DNA from: UBA981 sp942490995
Lineage (GTDB): Bacteria; Pseudomonadota; Gammaproteobacteria; Ga0077536
DNA length: 64,000 nucleotides
Assembly: GCA_942490995.1 (NCBI GenBank)
Contig: CALOBG010000065.1
Span: 1-64,000, forward strand
Reading direction: 5' to 3'
Under the pieces are notes generated by a model. The model did no database searches, had not been told where the DNA came from, and saw nothing but the letters and a program-made list of their open reading frames with translations. Both the position numbers and the translations under genes were made by a program. Position 1 is the stretch's first letter, and every line of letters begins with the position of its first letter. Positions 18,620 through 26,485 of the stretch are shown here, piece by piece.

Positions 18620-19965
18620 GGGCGTTCTACCAGTGCCGCGACAATGCGATCGAGGGCCATGAAACGTGAGCCTTTGAACAACACGGTCGGCGCCGGCCGC
18701 GCGTCGGCCAGCGCCGCGCCGAGCGCCTCGATCAAGGCCTGCGGGTCATCGAAATGCTGTGCCCCGGAACCAAAGCTGCGCTGCATCACGCGCGCCAGTT
18801 CACCGATGGCAAACACACGTTCGACCCCGGCGCGGCGCGCCGCGTCGGCGGCGTCGCGGTGGAGCGCCTCGGCCTGTTCGCCGAGTTCGCCCATGTCGCC
18901 GAACACCAGCCACCGCGGGTCGGCGGCGCTGGCCAGGACCTCGAGCGCGGCGGCCAGCGAAGCGGGATTGGCATTGTAGGTATCGTCGATAAAGGCCGCG
19001 TCATATGGCCCCGAGCGCGCCACCAGGCGTCCCGCTACCGCGGCCGTTTCGGCCAGGCCGGCGGCAATCTGCTCGAGCGCGATGCCCGCGGCCAGCGCGG
19101 CGGCGGCGGCGGCGAGTGCGTTGTTGACATTGTGGCGGCCGCGCGCCGGCAGTCTGACGCTGACCACGCCGGCCGGGCTGTGCAGGCGGAACCCCGTGCA
19201 GGCGCCGTCCGGCACGATGTCGCTGGCATGGACGTCACCATCGCGACCGAAGGTCATGATGCGGCGGTGCGCGGCGAGTTCGCGCCACAACGGCAGAAAG
19301 TCATCCTCGTTGTTCAGTACCGCGGTGCCGTCCGCGGCCAGACCCGTCAGTAACTCGCCCTTGGTCCGAGCGACGGTTTCCAGGTCGCCGAAACCTTCGA
19401 GGTGAGACGGCGCGCACAGCGTGATGACGCCGACCCCGGGCTGCGCTATCGCGGCCAGGGTGGCGATGTCACCGGCGCGGCTGGCGCCCATTTCGATAAC
19501 CGCCGCGCGGTGCTCGGCAGCGAGCTTGAACAGGGTCAGCGGCACGCCGATGTCGTTGTTCAGATTACCCGCCGTCACCAGGGCCGGTCCGTTCCTGCGT
19601 ACGATCGCGCCGAGCATTTCCTTGACGGTGGTTTTGCCGGCACTGCCGGTAACACCAAACAGCGGCAGCTTGAATCGCTGCCGCCAGCCGCGGGCGAGCA
19701 GACCGAGCGCGGCGCGCGTCTCGTCAACCACGATGCGGGCCAGGGGTGACGACACCGGACGCGCGACGACGGCGCCGGCGGCGCCGGCAGCAGCAGCTTC
19801 GGCAAGCTTTTCGTGAGCATCGAAATGCGGCCCGCTGAGGGCAAAAAACAATTCACCGGCGACCAGCGTGCGGGTATCGGTACTGACCCCGCGAAAATCG
19901 CGATTGGCGCCGTCGAGCCGCGCTTCGAGCAATCCCGCGGCCTCGGCCAGCGACAGCGCGATCAC
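18613..19965 (-). CDS. murF: UDP-MurNAc-tripeptide--D-Ala-D-Ala ligase MurF
   Basis: Completes the UDP-MurNAc pentapeptide by adding the D-Ala-D-Ala made by Ddl. The 450 residues hold the P-loop GVTGSAGKTTVKEML, IEMGASRAGDIATLA and the substrate segment FIDDTYNANPASLAAALEVL, which is diagnostic of MurF. The start is GTG at 19965, giving a GTGA overlap with murE. The N-terminal domain carries RGVSTDTRTLVAGELFFAL, the UDP-binding region shared with MurE. Confidence 0.96.
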   Translation of the reverse strand: MIALSLAEAAGLLEARLDGANRDFRGVSTDTRTLVAGELFFALSGPHFDAHEKLAEAAAAGAAGAVVARPVSSPLARIVVDETRAALGLLARGWRQRFKLPLFGVTGSAGKTTVKEMLGAIVRRNGPALVTAGNLNNDIGVPLTLFKLAAEHRAAVIEMGASRAGDIATLAAIAQPGVGVITLCAPSHLEGFGDLETVARTKGELLTGLAADGTAVLNNEDDFLPLWRELAAHRRIMTFGRDGDVHASDIVPDGACTGFRLHSPAGVVSVRLPARGRHNVNNALAAAAAALAAGIALEQIAAGLAETAAVAGRLVARSGPYDAAFIDDTYNANPASLAAALEVLASAADPRWLVFGDMGELGEQAEALHRDAADAARRAGVERVFAIGELARVMQRSFGSGAQHFDDPQALIEALGAALADARPAPTVLFKGSRFMALDRIVAALVERPC

Positions 19966-21464
19966 GTCCTGAGCTCCGCCAGCAACTGACCGACCAGGGC
20001 GCGGTCACTGAAAGCGCGACGCTCGCCGCGGCGTTCCTGGGTAGTTTCGTGGCCCTTGCCCGCAACCAGCACGATATCGCCGTCCTGTGCCGAACCGATC
20101 GCAGTGCGGATGGCGGCCGCGCGGTCGAGGCAAACCTCGACACCGTCCCGAGCCGACATGCCGGCGAGGATATCGGTGGCGATCGCCTGTTCGTCTTCGT
20201 TGCGCGGGTTGTCCGAGGTCACGACCACGTGGTCGGCCAGGCGTGTGGCCACCGCGCCCATCAGCGGACGTTTGCTGGCGTCGCGATCGCCGCCGCACCC
20301 GAACACCACGCTCAGACGGCGCGGCGCGAGTTCGCGCAGCGTGCCGAGTACCGCGGCCAGGGCGTCCGGCGTATGCGCGTAGTCGACGATCACGCGCGCG
20401 CCTGATGCCGACCGTCCACATAGCTCCATGCGCCCCGGCACCGCGCGCAGTTGACCGAGGGTCGCGGCTACGGCCTCGAAGTCGTAGCCGGCAGCGAGCA
20501 ACGAGGCGGCGATAAGCAGCAGATTGTCGACATTGAAACGCCCGAGCAGCGCGCTGCTGACGGTGTGTGAACGCCGTTCCGCACGCAACTCGAAGCGCAC
20601 GCCTTCAGCGTTGCAGCTGATCGTTTCGGCGCGTACCCGCGCCTGCCGTGCAGCGGTCCCCGACTGTGTCGAACACGTCCACACGTCCACGTCCGCAGCG
20701 AGTGAGGCGGCGATTTCCGAACCCAGGTCGTCATCGATATTGATCGCCGCCGCCTGCAGGGGGCGGTGCTCGAACAGGCGTCGCTTGCACGCCGCGTAAA
20801 CACTGCGGGTACCGTGGTAATCAAGGTGATCGTGGCCGAGGTTGGTGAACGCCGCGACGCTCAGATGCAGCCCGGCGATGCGATCCTGTTCGAGCGCGTG
20901 CGACGAAACTTCAAGCGCGGTCGCACGGATACCCTGGCGACGGAACTGCGCAAGATAACGGTTGGTGGTGATGACATCAGGGGTGGTATTGGCGGTCGCC
21001 ACGAGCGCGTTCGGTACGCCGGCGCCAAGCGTGCCGATATAGCCGCAATCGCCGTCGAGCACGGCGACCGCCTGAGCAATGAGATGCGCGACCGTGGTTT
21101 TCCCGTTGGTGCCGGTAACGGCGAACACTCGCACATCGCCGGACGGCGTGGCGAAGAAGCGATTGGCGATTCGACCGAGTTCGGCGCGCAACGAGCGCAC
21201 CTCGGCGAGCGGCACGGCGAGCGCCAGGTCGGCGCGGCGGCGTTCGCAGACCACGGCCGCGGCGCCGCGGCGGGCCGCATCCGCGGCGTAGTCCGCACCA
21301 TCGTGCCGGGTCCCGGTCAGCGCAAAAAAGCAGGCGCCGGCTCTGACCTCACGACTGTCGAGGGTGATATCCGTGACCACGCAGTCGGCATCCGCCGCGA
21401 CTTCGCTGATCCCGGCGAGCAGGGCCGACAAGGGCTGTGACAGCTCAGTCGCGAGCGCGGTCAT
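19962..21464 (-). CDS. murE: UDP-MurNAc-L-Ala-D-Glu--meso-diaminopimelate ligase MurE
   Basis: Adds meso-diaminopimelate to the peptide stem. The 500 residues include TDITLDSREVRAGACFFAL, the P-loop VTGTNGKTTVAHLIAQ, NLGHDHLDYHGT and, importantly, SDNPRNEDE: the DNPR motif is that of meso-diaminopimelate-adding enzymes, so the peptidoglycan is A1-gamma type. Four-base ATGA overlap with ftsI upstream and GTGA with murF downstream. Confidence 0.97.
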   Translation of the reverse strand: MTALATELSQPLSALLAGISEVAADADCVVTDITLDSREVRAGACFFALTGTRHDGADYAADAARRGAAAVVCERRRADLALAVPLAEVRSLRAELGRIANRFFATPSGDVRVFAVTGTNGKTTVAHLIAQAVAVLDGDCGYIGTLGAGVPNALVATANTTPDVITTNRYLAQFRRQGIRATALEVSSHALEQDRIAGLHLSVAAFTNLGHDHLDYHGTRSVYAACKRRLFEHRPLQAAAINIDDDLGSEIAASLAADVDVWTCSTQSGTAARQARVRAETISCNAEGVRFELRAERRSHTVSSALLGRFNVDNLLLIAASLLAAGYDFEAVAATLGQLRAVPGRMELCGRSASGARVIVDYAHTPDALAAVLGTLRELAPRRLSVVFGCGGDRDASKRPLMGAVATRLADHVVVTSDNPRNEDEQAIATDILAGMSARDGVEVCLDRAAAIRTAIGSAQDGDIVLVAGKGHETTQERRGERRAFSDRALVGQLLAELRT

Positions 21465-23203
21465 GGTGGACTCACCGCATCAGCTTCGGGCTTGCGGTGT
21501 TCGGCAAACCACACGCCATCCGGTCGCGATGGCAGGAGCCGGTCGGGCGCCACGTTCAAAATGCGGGTCGCTTCGCGCATCACGGTGGCAAAGATCGGCG
21601 CCGCAACCCGGCCGCCGAAATGCTCACCGCTTTTGGGCTCGTCGACCACAACGACGGCGACCAGGCGCGGCCGGGAGGCCGGGATCATGCCAGCGAACAG
21701 CGACAGATAACGATCTTCGGCATAGCCCGAGACGATCGACTTGTGCACCGTCCCGGTTTTTCCGGCCACGCTGTAGCCCTCCACCTGCGCCTGCCGGCCG
21801 GTGCCGCGGGTGACGACGATTTCGAGCATGTTACGCACCGCCTGCACGGTTTCCGGCCGCAGCGCGCGTTCCCGCGGCGGCGGTGCCTGCAGGCGTACGA
21901 TACTCAACGGCTGCAGCCAGCCGTCGTTGGCGAGCACGGTGTAGGCGCGCGCGAGCTGCAGTGTCGTCACCGACAGTCCGTAACCGAACGCGAGGGTCGC
22001 GTGTTCGATTTCGCGCCAGTTCGAAAACGGATTCAGGCGGCCGTAGGCTTCGCCGGGCAGGGAAACCTCGGTGAGCGAACCGAGACCGACCGCGTTGAAA
22101 GTTTTCCACAACAGCTCGGGCTCCATCGACAGCGCGATCTTGCTGGCCCCGACATTGCTGGATTTTTCGATGACGCCGACGATATCGAGTTTGCCGTAGT
22201 TGTGCATGTCGCGCACCGTGTGGCGCCCGACCTTGAAATATCCCGGCGCCGTTTCGACGGTACTCTCACTGCGGTAGCTGCCTGATTCCAGGGCCGCGGC
22301 GATGGTGAACGGCTTGATGGTCGACCCGGGTTCGAAAAGATCCGTCACCGCACGGTTGCGATAATTTTCGCCTTTCAGATCGCTGCGATTATTCGGGTTG
22401 AACGAAGGTTGGTTGACGAGCGCGATGATCTCGCCGTTGTGCGCGTCGACGATGACCATCGAAGCGGCGCGCGCGCGTTGAGCGTGGACCGCGTTTTTGA
22501 GGGTCCGGTAAGCGACATACTGAACGCGCTCGTCGATGCTCAATCGAATATCAATGCCGGGCTTGATCGGCTGCAGGCGTTCGACATTTTCGACTACCCG
22601 ACCGAGTCGATCTTTAATCACTCGGCGCAATCCGGGTGCGCCGCGCAGCGCGTCGTCGAACACCAGCTCGATGCCTTCCTGCCCACGGTCGTCAACGTTG
22701 GTGAAACCAAGCACGTGCGCGGTCAGTTCGGCGGCCGGGTAATAGCGTCGATATTCGCCCTGTAAACGCAGCCCGCGCAGGTTGAGCGCGCGGATCTGGG
22801 CGCCCTGGTCGGGGGTCAGGTGGCGCTTGAGGTAAACAAACTTGCGGTCGAGACGCGGCAGGACCAGGGTCTCGAGGTGATCGATCGTCATGCCCAGCGC
22901 CTCGGCGAGCTGCGGCCAGCGGGCGCGCTCTTCGATGAACTCGCGGGGCGCGATCCAGGCCGATGAGGTCGGCGTGCTGATCGCGAGCGGCTGGCCGTTG
23001 CGATCGGTGATCATGCCGCGGTTGGCGTGGATCTCCTCGACCCGCAGGTGGCGCGCATCGCCATGGCTCTGCAGAAATTCGCCTTCGTTCAGCTGCAGAT
23101 CGACCGCGCGCCAGACCAGGGTACAGGCGGCGGCGAGAAACACCGCCATCACCAGGCGCCGGCGGAATTTGAGCTCGCGATTGACACGTCCGTAACTGCT
23201 CAT
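21461..23203 (-). CDS. ftsI: Septal peptidoglycan transpeptidase FtsI (PBP3)
   Basis: A class B penicillin-binding protein that cross-links septal peptidoglycan with FtsW. The 580 residues (E. coli 588) have a short cytoplasmic tail, one membrane helix (about 17-36), a pedestal domain with NRGMITDRNGQPLA, and a transpeptidase domain with the active-site serine in EPGSTIKPF (Ser294), SSN in EKSSNVGASKIA, and KTG in VAGKTGTVHK. The start is ATG 23203, overlapping ftsL by four bases; upstream in-frame sequence belongs to ftsL in another frame. The C-terminus ends at the murE start. Confidence 0.97.
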   Translation of the reverse strand: MSSYGRVNRELKFRRRLVMAVFLAAACTLVWRAVDLQLNEGEFLQSHGDARHLRVEEIHANRGMITDRNGQPLAISTPTSSAWIAPREFIEERARWPQLAEALGMTIDHLETLVLPRLDRKFVYLKRHLTPDQGAQIRALNLRGLRLQGEYRRYYPAAELTAHVLGFTNVDDRGQEGIELVFDDALRGAPGLRRVIKDRLGRVVENVERLQPIKPGIDIRLSIDERVQYVAYRTLKNAVHAQRARAASMVIVDAHNGEIIALVNQPSFNPNNRSDLKGENYRNRAVTDLFEPGSTIKPFTIAAALESGSYRSESTVETAPGYFKVGRHTVRDMHNYGKLDIVGVIEKSSNVGASKIALSMEPELLWKTFNAVGLGSLTEVSLPGEAYGRLNPFSNWREIEHATLAFGYGLSVTTLQLARAYTVLANDGWLQPLSIVRLQAPPPRERALRPETVQAVRNMLEIVVTRGTGRQAQVEGYSVAGKTGTVHKSIVSGYAEDRYLSLFAGMIPASRPRLVAVVVVDEPKSGEHFGGRVAAPIFATVMREATRILNVAPDRLLPSRPDGVWFAEHRKPEADAVSPP

Positions 23204-23463
23204 CGCAGTTCCACCACGCGGTTCGATCCCGGCGGCACCATGCCCAGTTGGTCGCGTGCCATGTCCTCGATGCGCACGGGTGTCGCCCAGGTTGCCTGTT
23301 CGAGCAACAGTTGGCCCCATTCCTGGTTAAGTTGCTCTCGAGTGTCGCGCAGGGTCTGCAGTTCGACGAACAGCGTGCGACTGGCGTGCCGGCTGAGTAC
23401 CAGTTCGATGGCCGAAGCGAAGGTGCAGGTACCGGCGAGTAGCGCGACGACAAGCAACTTCAT
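23200..23463 (-). CDS. ftsL: Cell division protein FtsL
   Basis: An 87-residue bitopic protein with an N-terminal membrane helix (about 3-20, LLVVALLAGTCTFASAIEL) and a periplasmic leucine-zipper-like coil (LFVELQTLRDTREQLNQEWG). It forms the FtsQLB complex that activates FtsWI. Sequence conservation in this family is low; the call rests on size, topology, the LxxEWGxLLLE segment and its place between rsmH and ftsI, with four-base overlaps on both sides. Confidence 0.9.
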   Translation of the reverse strand: MKLLVVALLAGTCTFASAIELVLSRHASRTLFVELQTLRDTREQLNQEWGQLLLEQATWATPVRIEDMARDQLGMVPPGSNRVVELR

Positions 23464-24374
23464 GCCACCCGCTCCAGGCCGCGCAGGCGGGCGCTGCGCG
23501 CGCGCGGGTTGTGCCGGCGTTCCTCGTCACTCGCCATCAGTGGCTTGCGGGTAAGCAGACCGAATGCCGGCGACAACGCGCGCTTCTCGCGTCGGCTTTC
23601 GCGCGCCGCACGATCGAGATCGCGAAAGCTGCGTTTGACGATGCGGTCTTCGAGTGAATGAAAAGCGATCACCAGCAGGCGCCCGCCCTCGCCGAGCATG
23701 GCCAGCGCCACCTGCAGGGCGCGCTCGAGCTCACCGAGTTCGTCATTGATATGCAGCCGGATGGCCTGAAACGTTCGGGTTGCCGGATCAATGCGACTGC
23801 CGCGCGCGTACACGCATGTCCGCACCAGCGCGGCGAGTTCGAAGGTTGTGGTCAGCGGATTCGTTTTACGGGTATCGACGATGCGCCGGGCGATCTGCCG
23901 CGAGCGACGTTCTTCGCCGTAGCGCCACAGGACATCGCTGATCTCGGTTTCGCTGGCGGTGCTCAGCCATGCGGCCGCCGACATGCCCGAGTCCGGATCC
24001 ATGCGCATGTCGAGCGGACCATCGTTGCGAAAACTGAATCCGCGCGCGGCCTCGTCGACCTGGGGTGATGAAATACCAAGGTCGAAAAGGATCCCGTCGA
24101 CCTGCCCTTGCAATCCGGCGCAGACCTCGGCGAGGCGTGAAAACGTTGTCTGAACCACGCGCAGGCGTGGCTCATCGGCGGCCAGCTCGAGGCCGGCCGT
24201 AATCGCCTGTGGATCGCGATCGAGCGCGATGACGCGACCGGTCGGACCGAGCCTGTCGAGTATGGCGCGGGTGTGACCGCCGCGGCCGAACGTCGCGTCG
24301 ATATAGGTTCCGTCCGGTTTGACGTTCATCAACTCAATGACCTCGGCCAGGAAAACCGGAACGTGCTGTGACAT
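23460..24374 (-). CDS. rsmH: 16S rRNA m4C1402 methyltransferase RsmH (MraW)
   Basis: An S-adenosylmethionine-dependent enzyme that N4-methylates C1402 in the decoding centre. The 304 residues include HVPVFLAEVIELM, the SAM motif YIDATFGRGGHTRAIL, ALDRDPQAI, GILFDLGISSPQVDEA and the C-terminal AFHSLEDRIVKRSFRDL. I use ATG 24374; GTG 24389 five codons upstream is possible. It follows mraZ by 18 bases. Confidence 0.95.
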   Translation of the reverse strand: MSQHVPVFLAEVIELMNVKPDGTYIDATFGRGGHTRAILDRLGPTGRVIALDRDPQAITAGLELAADEPRLRVVQTTFSRLAEVCAGLQGQVDGILFDLGISSPQVDEAARGFSFRNDGPLDMRMDPDSGMSAAAWLSTASETEISDVLWRYGEERRSRQIARRIVDTRKTNPLTTTFELAALVRTCVYARGSRIDPATRTFQAIRLHINDELGELERALQVALAMLGEGGRLLVIAFHSLEDRIVKRSFRDLDRAARESRREKRALSPAFGLLTRKPLMASDEERRHNPRARSARLRGLERVA

Positions 24375-24392
24375 GGGTAGCGGTCTCACCGC

Positions 24393-24851
24393 TCACAGCG
24401 ACAAGGTGTCGAGCGTCGCCGAAGAACCGTCGGTTCGCTTGCCGACATCGTCCAGCCAGCCATCGCGTTCGTTGCGCCAGCTCGTCGCGTCCCACAATTC
24501 GAGCTTGTTACCCTGCCCGAGCAGCACGACCTGCTTGCTGAGCGCGGCGATATCACGCAATTCCTGCGGCAACAGGATGCGGCCCTGGCCATCACAGCTG
24601 CAGTCGCTGGCGTAGCCGCGCATGATTTGTTTGGTCCGCCGGGCGTGCTTGTCGACGTCGGACAGGGCCGCCAGTTTGACTTCGATCAGCTCCCACTCGG
24701 GCAGCGGATAGAGCCACAGACAGCGATCCCAGGGATTGAGGGTGAGGACGAGCTCAGTACACTCCAGCCGTGCGAGGTTATCGCGGAACCGCGCAGAAAT
24801 GGCCACACGCCCCTTGGCGTCGACGTTGACGGTATTGAGTCCGCGAAACAT
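24393..24851 (-). CDS. mraZ: Transcriptional regulator MraZ
   Basis: A 152-residue DNA-binding protein, the same length as E. coli MraZ, with two AbrB-like half domains: MFRGLNTVNVDAKGRVAIS at the N-terminus and the CDGQGRILLPQEL repeat near 95. MraZ binds direct repeats upstream of its own operon and represses it. The ATG at 24851 gives the conserved MFRG start; a GTG 12 codons upstream is rejected. The target repeats are visible about 70 bases upstream (24921-24945). Confidence 0.95.
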   Translation of the reverse strand: MFRGLNTVNVDAKGRVAISARFRDNLARLECTELVLTLNPWDRCLWLYPLPEWELIEVKLAALSDVDKHARRTKQIMRGYASDCSCDGQGRILLPQELRDIAALSKQVVLLGQGNKLELWDATSWRNERDGWLDDVGKRTDGSSATLDTLSL

Positions 24852-24920
24852 CTGCGGTACCTGGGTCCGTGCCGGCGCGACGCTCACCGAACCGATTCGG
24901 AAGCTGCAAAATCAGCTGGA

Positions 24921-24945
24921 CCCACTTTTCCCCACTATTCACCAC
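24921..24945 (-). promoter_or_regulatory. MraZ-binding repeats (three boxes at 10-bp spacing)
   Basis: Read on the plus strand, three units follow each other at exact 10-base intervals: CCCAC at 24921, CCCAC at 24931 and ACCAC at 24941, i.e. GTGGT, GTGGG, GTGGG on the coding strand. MraZ is known to bind TGGG-type direct repeats spaced one helical turn apart. The boxes begin a few bases downstream of the -10 element, so bound MraZ would block initiation. Confidence 0.75.
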
Positions 24946-24953
24946 AAGGCGCA

Positions 24954-24983
24954 ACTATAAGGAGCGCGGCGGAAAACTGTCAA
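24954..24983 (-). promoter_or_regulatory. Main promoter of the dcw cluster (Pmra)
   Basis: On the minus strand a perfect -35 TTGACA (24978-24983) is followed after 18 bases by TATAGT (24954-24959). Transcription would start near 24947, overlapping the MraZ boxes and giving a leader of about 95 bases before mraZ. Confidence 0.75.
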
Positions 24984-24985
24984 GG

Positions 24986-25180
24986 AAAATGCCGTGATTT
25001 GTGACCGAATTCTTTCTTATACAACAGTAACTTAGCTTGCCGAGGGGGATGTGCGGTCAGGCTCTGCTCTGATGCACCAGGCAAACATCATTCAAAATCA
25101 TAATTATATGAACTTAAGCTAATTTGAAGTATTAAGTTTGTACCGATCCGGCGTGCGCGTGCGGCCGCCCCGGCATGAAA
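24986..25180. other. Non-coding spacer between dcw promoter and rnpB
   Basis: About 195 bases without a convincing reading frame. The middle (25075-25140) is AT-rich compared with its surroundings. It must contain the 3' end of RNase P RNA and any terminator, but no strong hairpin with a T-run is visible. Confidence 0.4.
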
Positions 25181-25570
25181 TTGGGCAAGTCGGCCTGTAA
25201 GCCGGGTTCTGTACTACTGCAATGCAGCATGGTGATCATTCATCTGCGACGCACGTCACCGCGCGCCTCAAGCGACCTACCCGGAAACTCGTGCGAACCG
25301 CACTTTCCCGCCGAGGCGGTACGTTTCCCTATTTGGTCTTGCTCCGGATGGGGTTTACCCTGCCACCGGCGTTGACCGGCGCGGTGCGCTCTTACCGCAC
25401 CATTTCACCCTTACCCCGCGAGCGGGGCGGTATATTTTCTGTGGCACTTTCCGTAGGCTCGCGCCTCCCAGGCGTTACCTGGCATCCTGTCCTGTGGAGC
25501 CCGGACTTTCCTCCACCGCGCCGTCGCGGCGAACCACGACCACACGACAGCGATCACCCGGCCGACTTGC
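25181..25570 (-). ncRNA. rnpB: RNase P RNA, bacterial type A
   Basis: The catalytic RNA that matures tRNA 5' ends. The ends pair over 11 bases (GGCCGACTTGC at 25560-25570 with GCAAGTCGGCC at 25185-25195, plus strand), forming P1. Conserved elements in order on the minus strand: GGAGGAAAGTCCGGGCTCC, CCAGGTAACGCCTGG, GGTAAGGGTGAAA with TGCGGTAAGAGCGCACCG, AGACCAAATAGGG and ACAGAACCCGGCTTA. It begins about 15 bases after rsmI, so its promoter must lie within the rsmI 3' end. The exact 3' end is uncertain by several bases. Confidence 0.95.
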
Positions 25571-25584
25571 TGCGCGGCAGTGTG

Positions 25585-26472
25585 TTAGTTTCGCCGGTCT
25601 TTTTCAACGACCGCGGAGCCCGTGCGCCGGGCCAGCACGCGGCGATACACGGCATTGCGCCCCATACCGCTCAGTTCGGCAACGATACGGACCGCGGTTT
25701 TTGCATCGACCGCCGGCAGGATGACGTCAAGCATCTGTTCGACATCGCTCTGTTCCGGCGACATCGCGGCGCCGGCGACGACGATCACGAACTCGCCGCG
25801 GGTCGCATGCGCTTCGCTGTCGAGGCGCTCGAGCAAGCTGCCGAGCGGGCCGCGGTAGACGGTTTCGTGGCGTTTGGTCAGTTCACGCACCACCACGGCC
25901 TGGCGCTCGACGCCAAACACGGTCTGCATCAGTCCGAGGGTTCGCAGGATGCGGTGTGGCGCTTCGTAGTAGACCAGGGTCCTGCTCTCGCGCCGCACCG
26001 CCGCAAGCCGCGCTTCACAGGCGCCCGCCGCCGCGGGCAGAAAGCCCTCGAACACGAAACGATCACTGGGCAGCCCGGCGATACTCATCGCCGCGGTCAC
26101 CGCTGCCGGTCCGGGTACGCTCAACACTGCAATGCCGGCCGCCGCTGCGCGCGTGACGAGGACGTATCCGGGATCCGAAATCAGCGGCGTGCCGGCGTCG
26201 CTGATCAGCGCATAAGCGTGGTGCTCGCCCTGCATTCGCTTGACGATGTCGTCGGCGACCCGGTCCTCGTTATGTTCGTGACAGGCCCGCAGCGGGGTAG
26301 AAATCGCGTAATGGTCCAGCAGCCGTCGACTGTGCCGTGTGTCTTCGCACAGGATCGTATCGACGCCGCTCAGCACGGCCACTGCACGCGCACTGAGATC
26401 GGCGAGATTGCCGATCGGGGTCGCCACCACGTACAGGGCCGGGCGCTCAATTGACAGTTCCGCATCCGCCAC
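25585..26472 (-). CDS. rsmI: 16S rRNA (cytidine-2'-O)-methyltransferase RsmI
   Basis: Methylates the 2'-O of C1402 in 16S rRNA, the same nucleotide RsmH modifies. Signatures are ALYVVATPIGNLADLSARA, CEDTRHSRRLLDHY, LISDAGTPLISDPGY and VSVPGPAAVTAAMSIAGLP, with the C-terminal RGEFVIVVAGA region. I give the GTG at 26472 (VADAELSIERPALYVV), which matches the usual N-terminal length. An ATG at 26547 would add 25 residues but overlap the divergent lpoA start. The choice is not certain. Confidence 0.92.
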   Translation of the reverse strand: MADAELSIERPALYVVATPIGNLADLSARAVAVLSGVDTILCEDTRHSRRLLDHYAISTPLRACHEHNEDRVADDIVKRMQGEHHAYALISDAGTPLISDPGYVLVTRAAAAGIAVLSVPGPAAVTAAMSIAGLPSDRFVFEGFLPAAAGACEARLAAVRRESRTLVYYEAPHRILRTLGLMQTVFGVERQAVVVRELTKRHETVYRGPLGSLLERLDSEAHATRGEFVIVVAGAAMSPEQSDVEQMLDVILPAVDAKTAVRIVAELSGMGRNAVYRRVLARRTGSAVVEKDRRN

Positions 26473-26485
26473 AGATACTGCCTGC

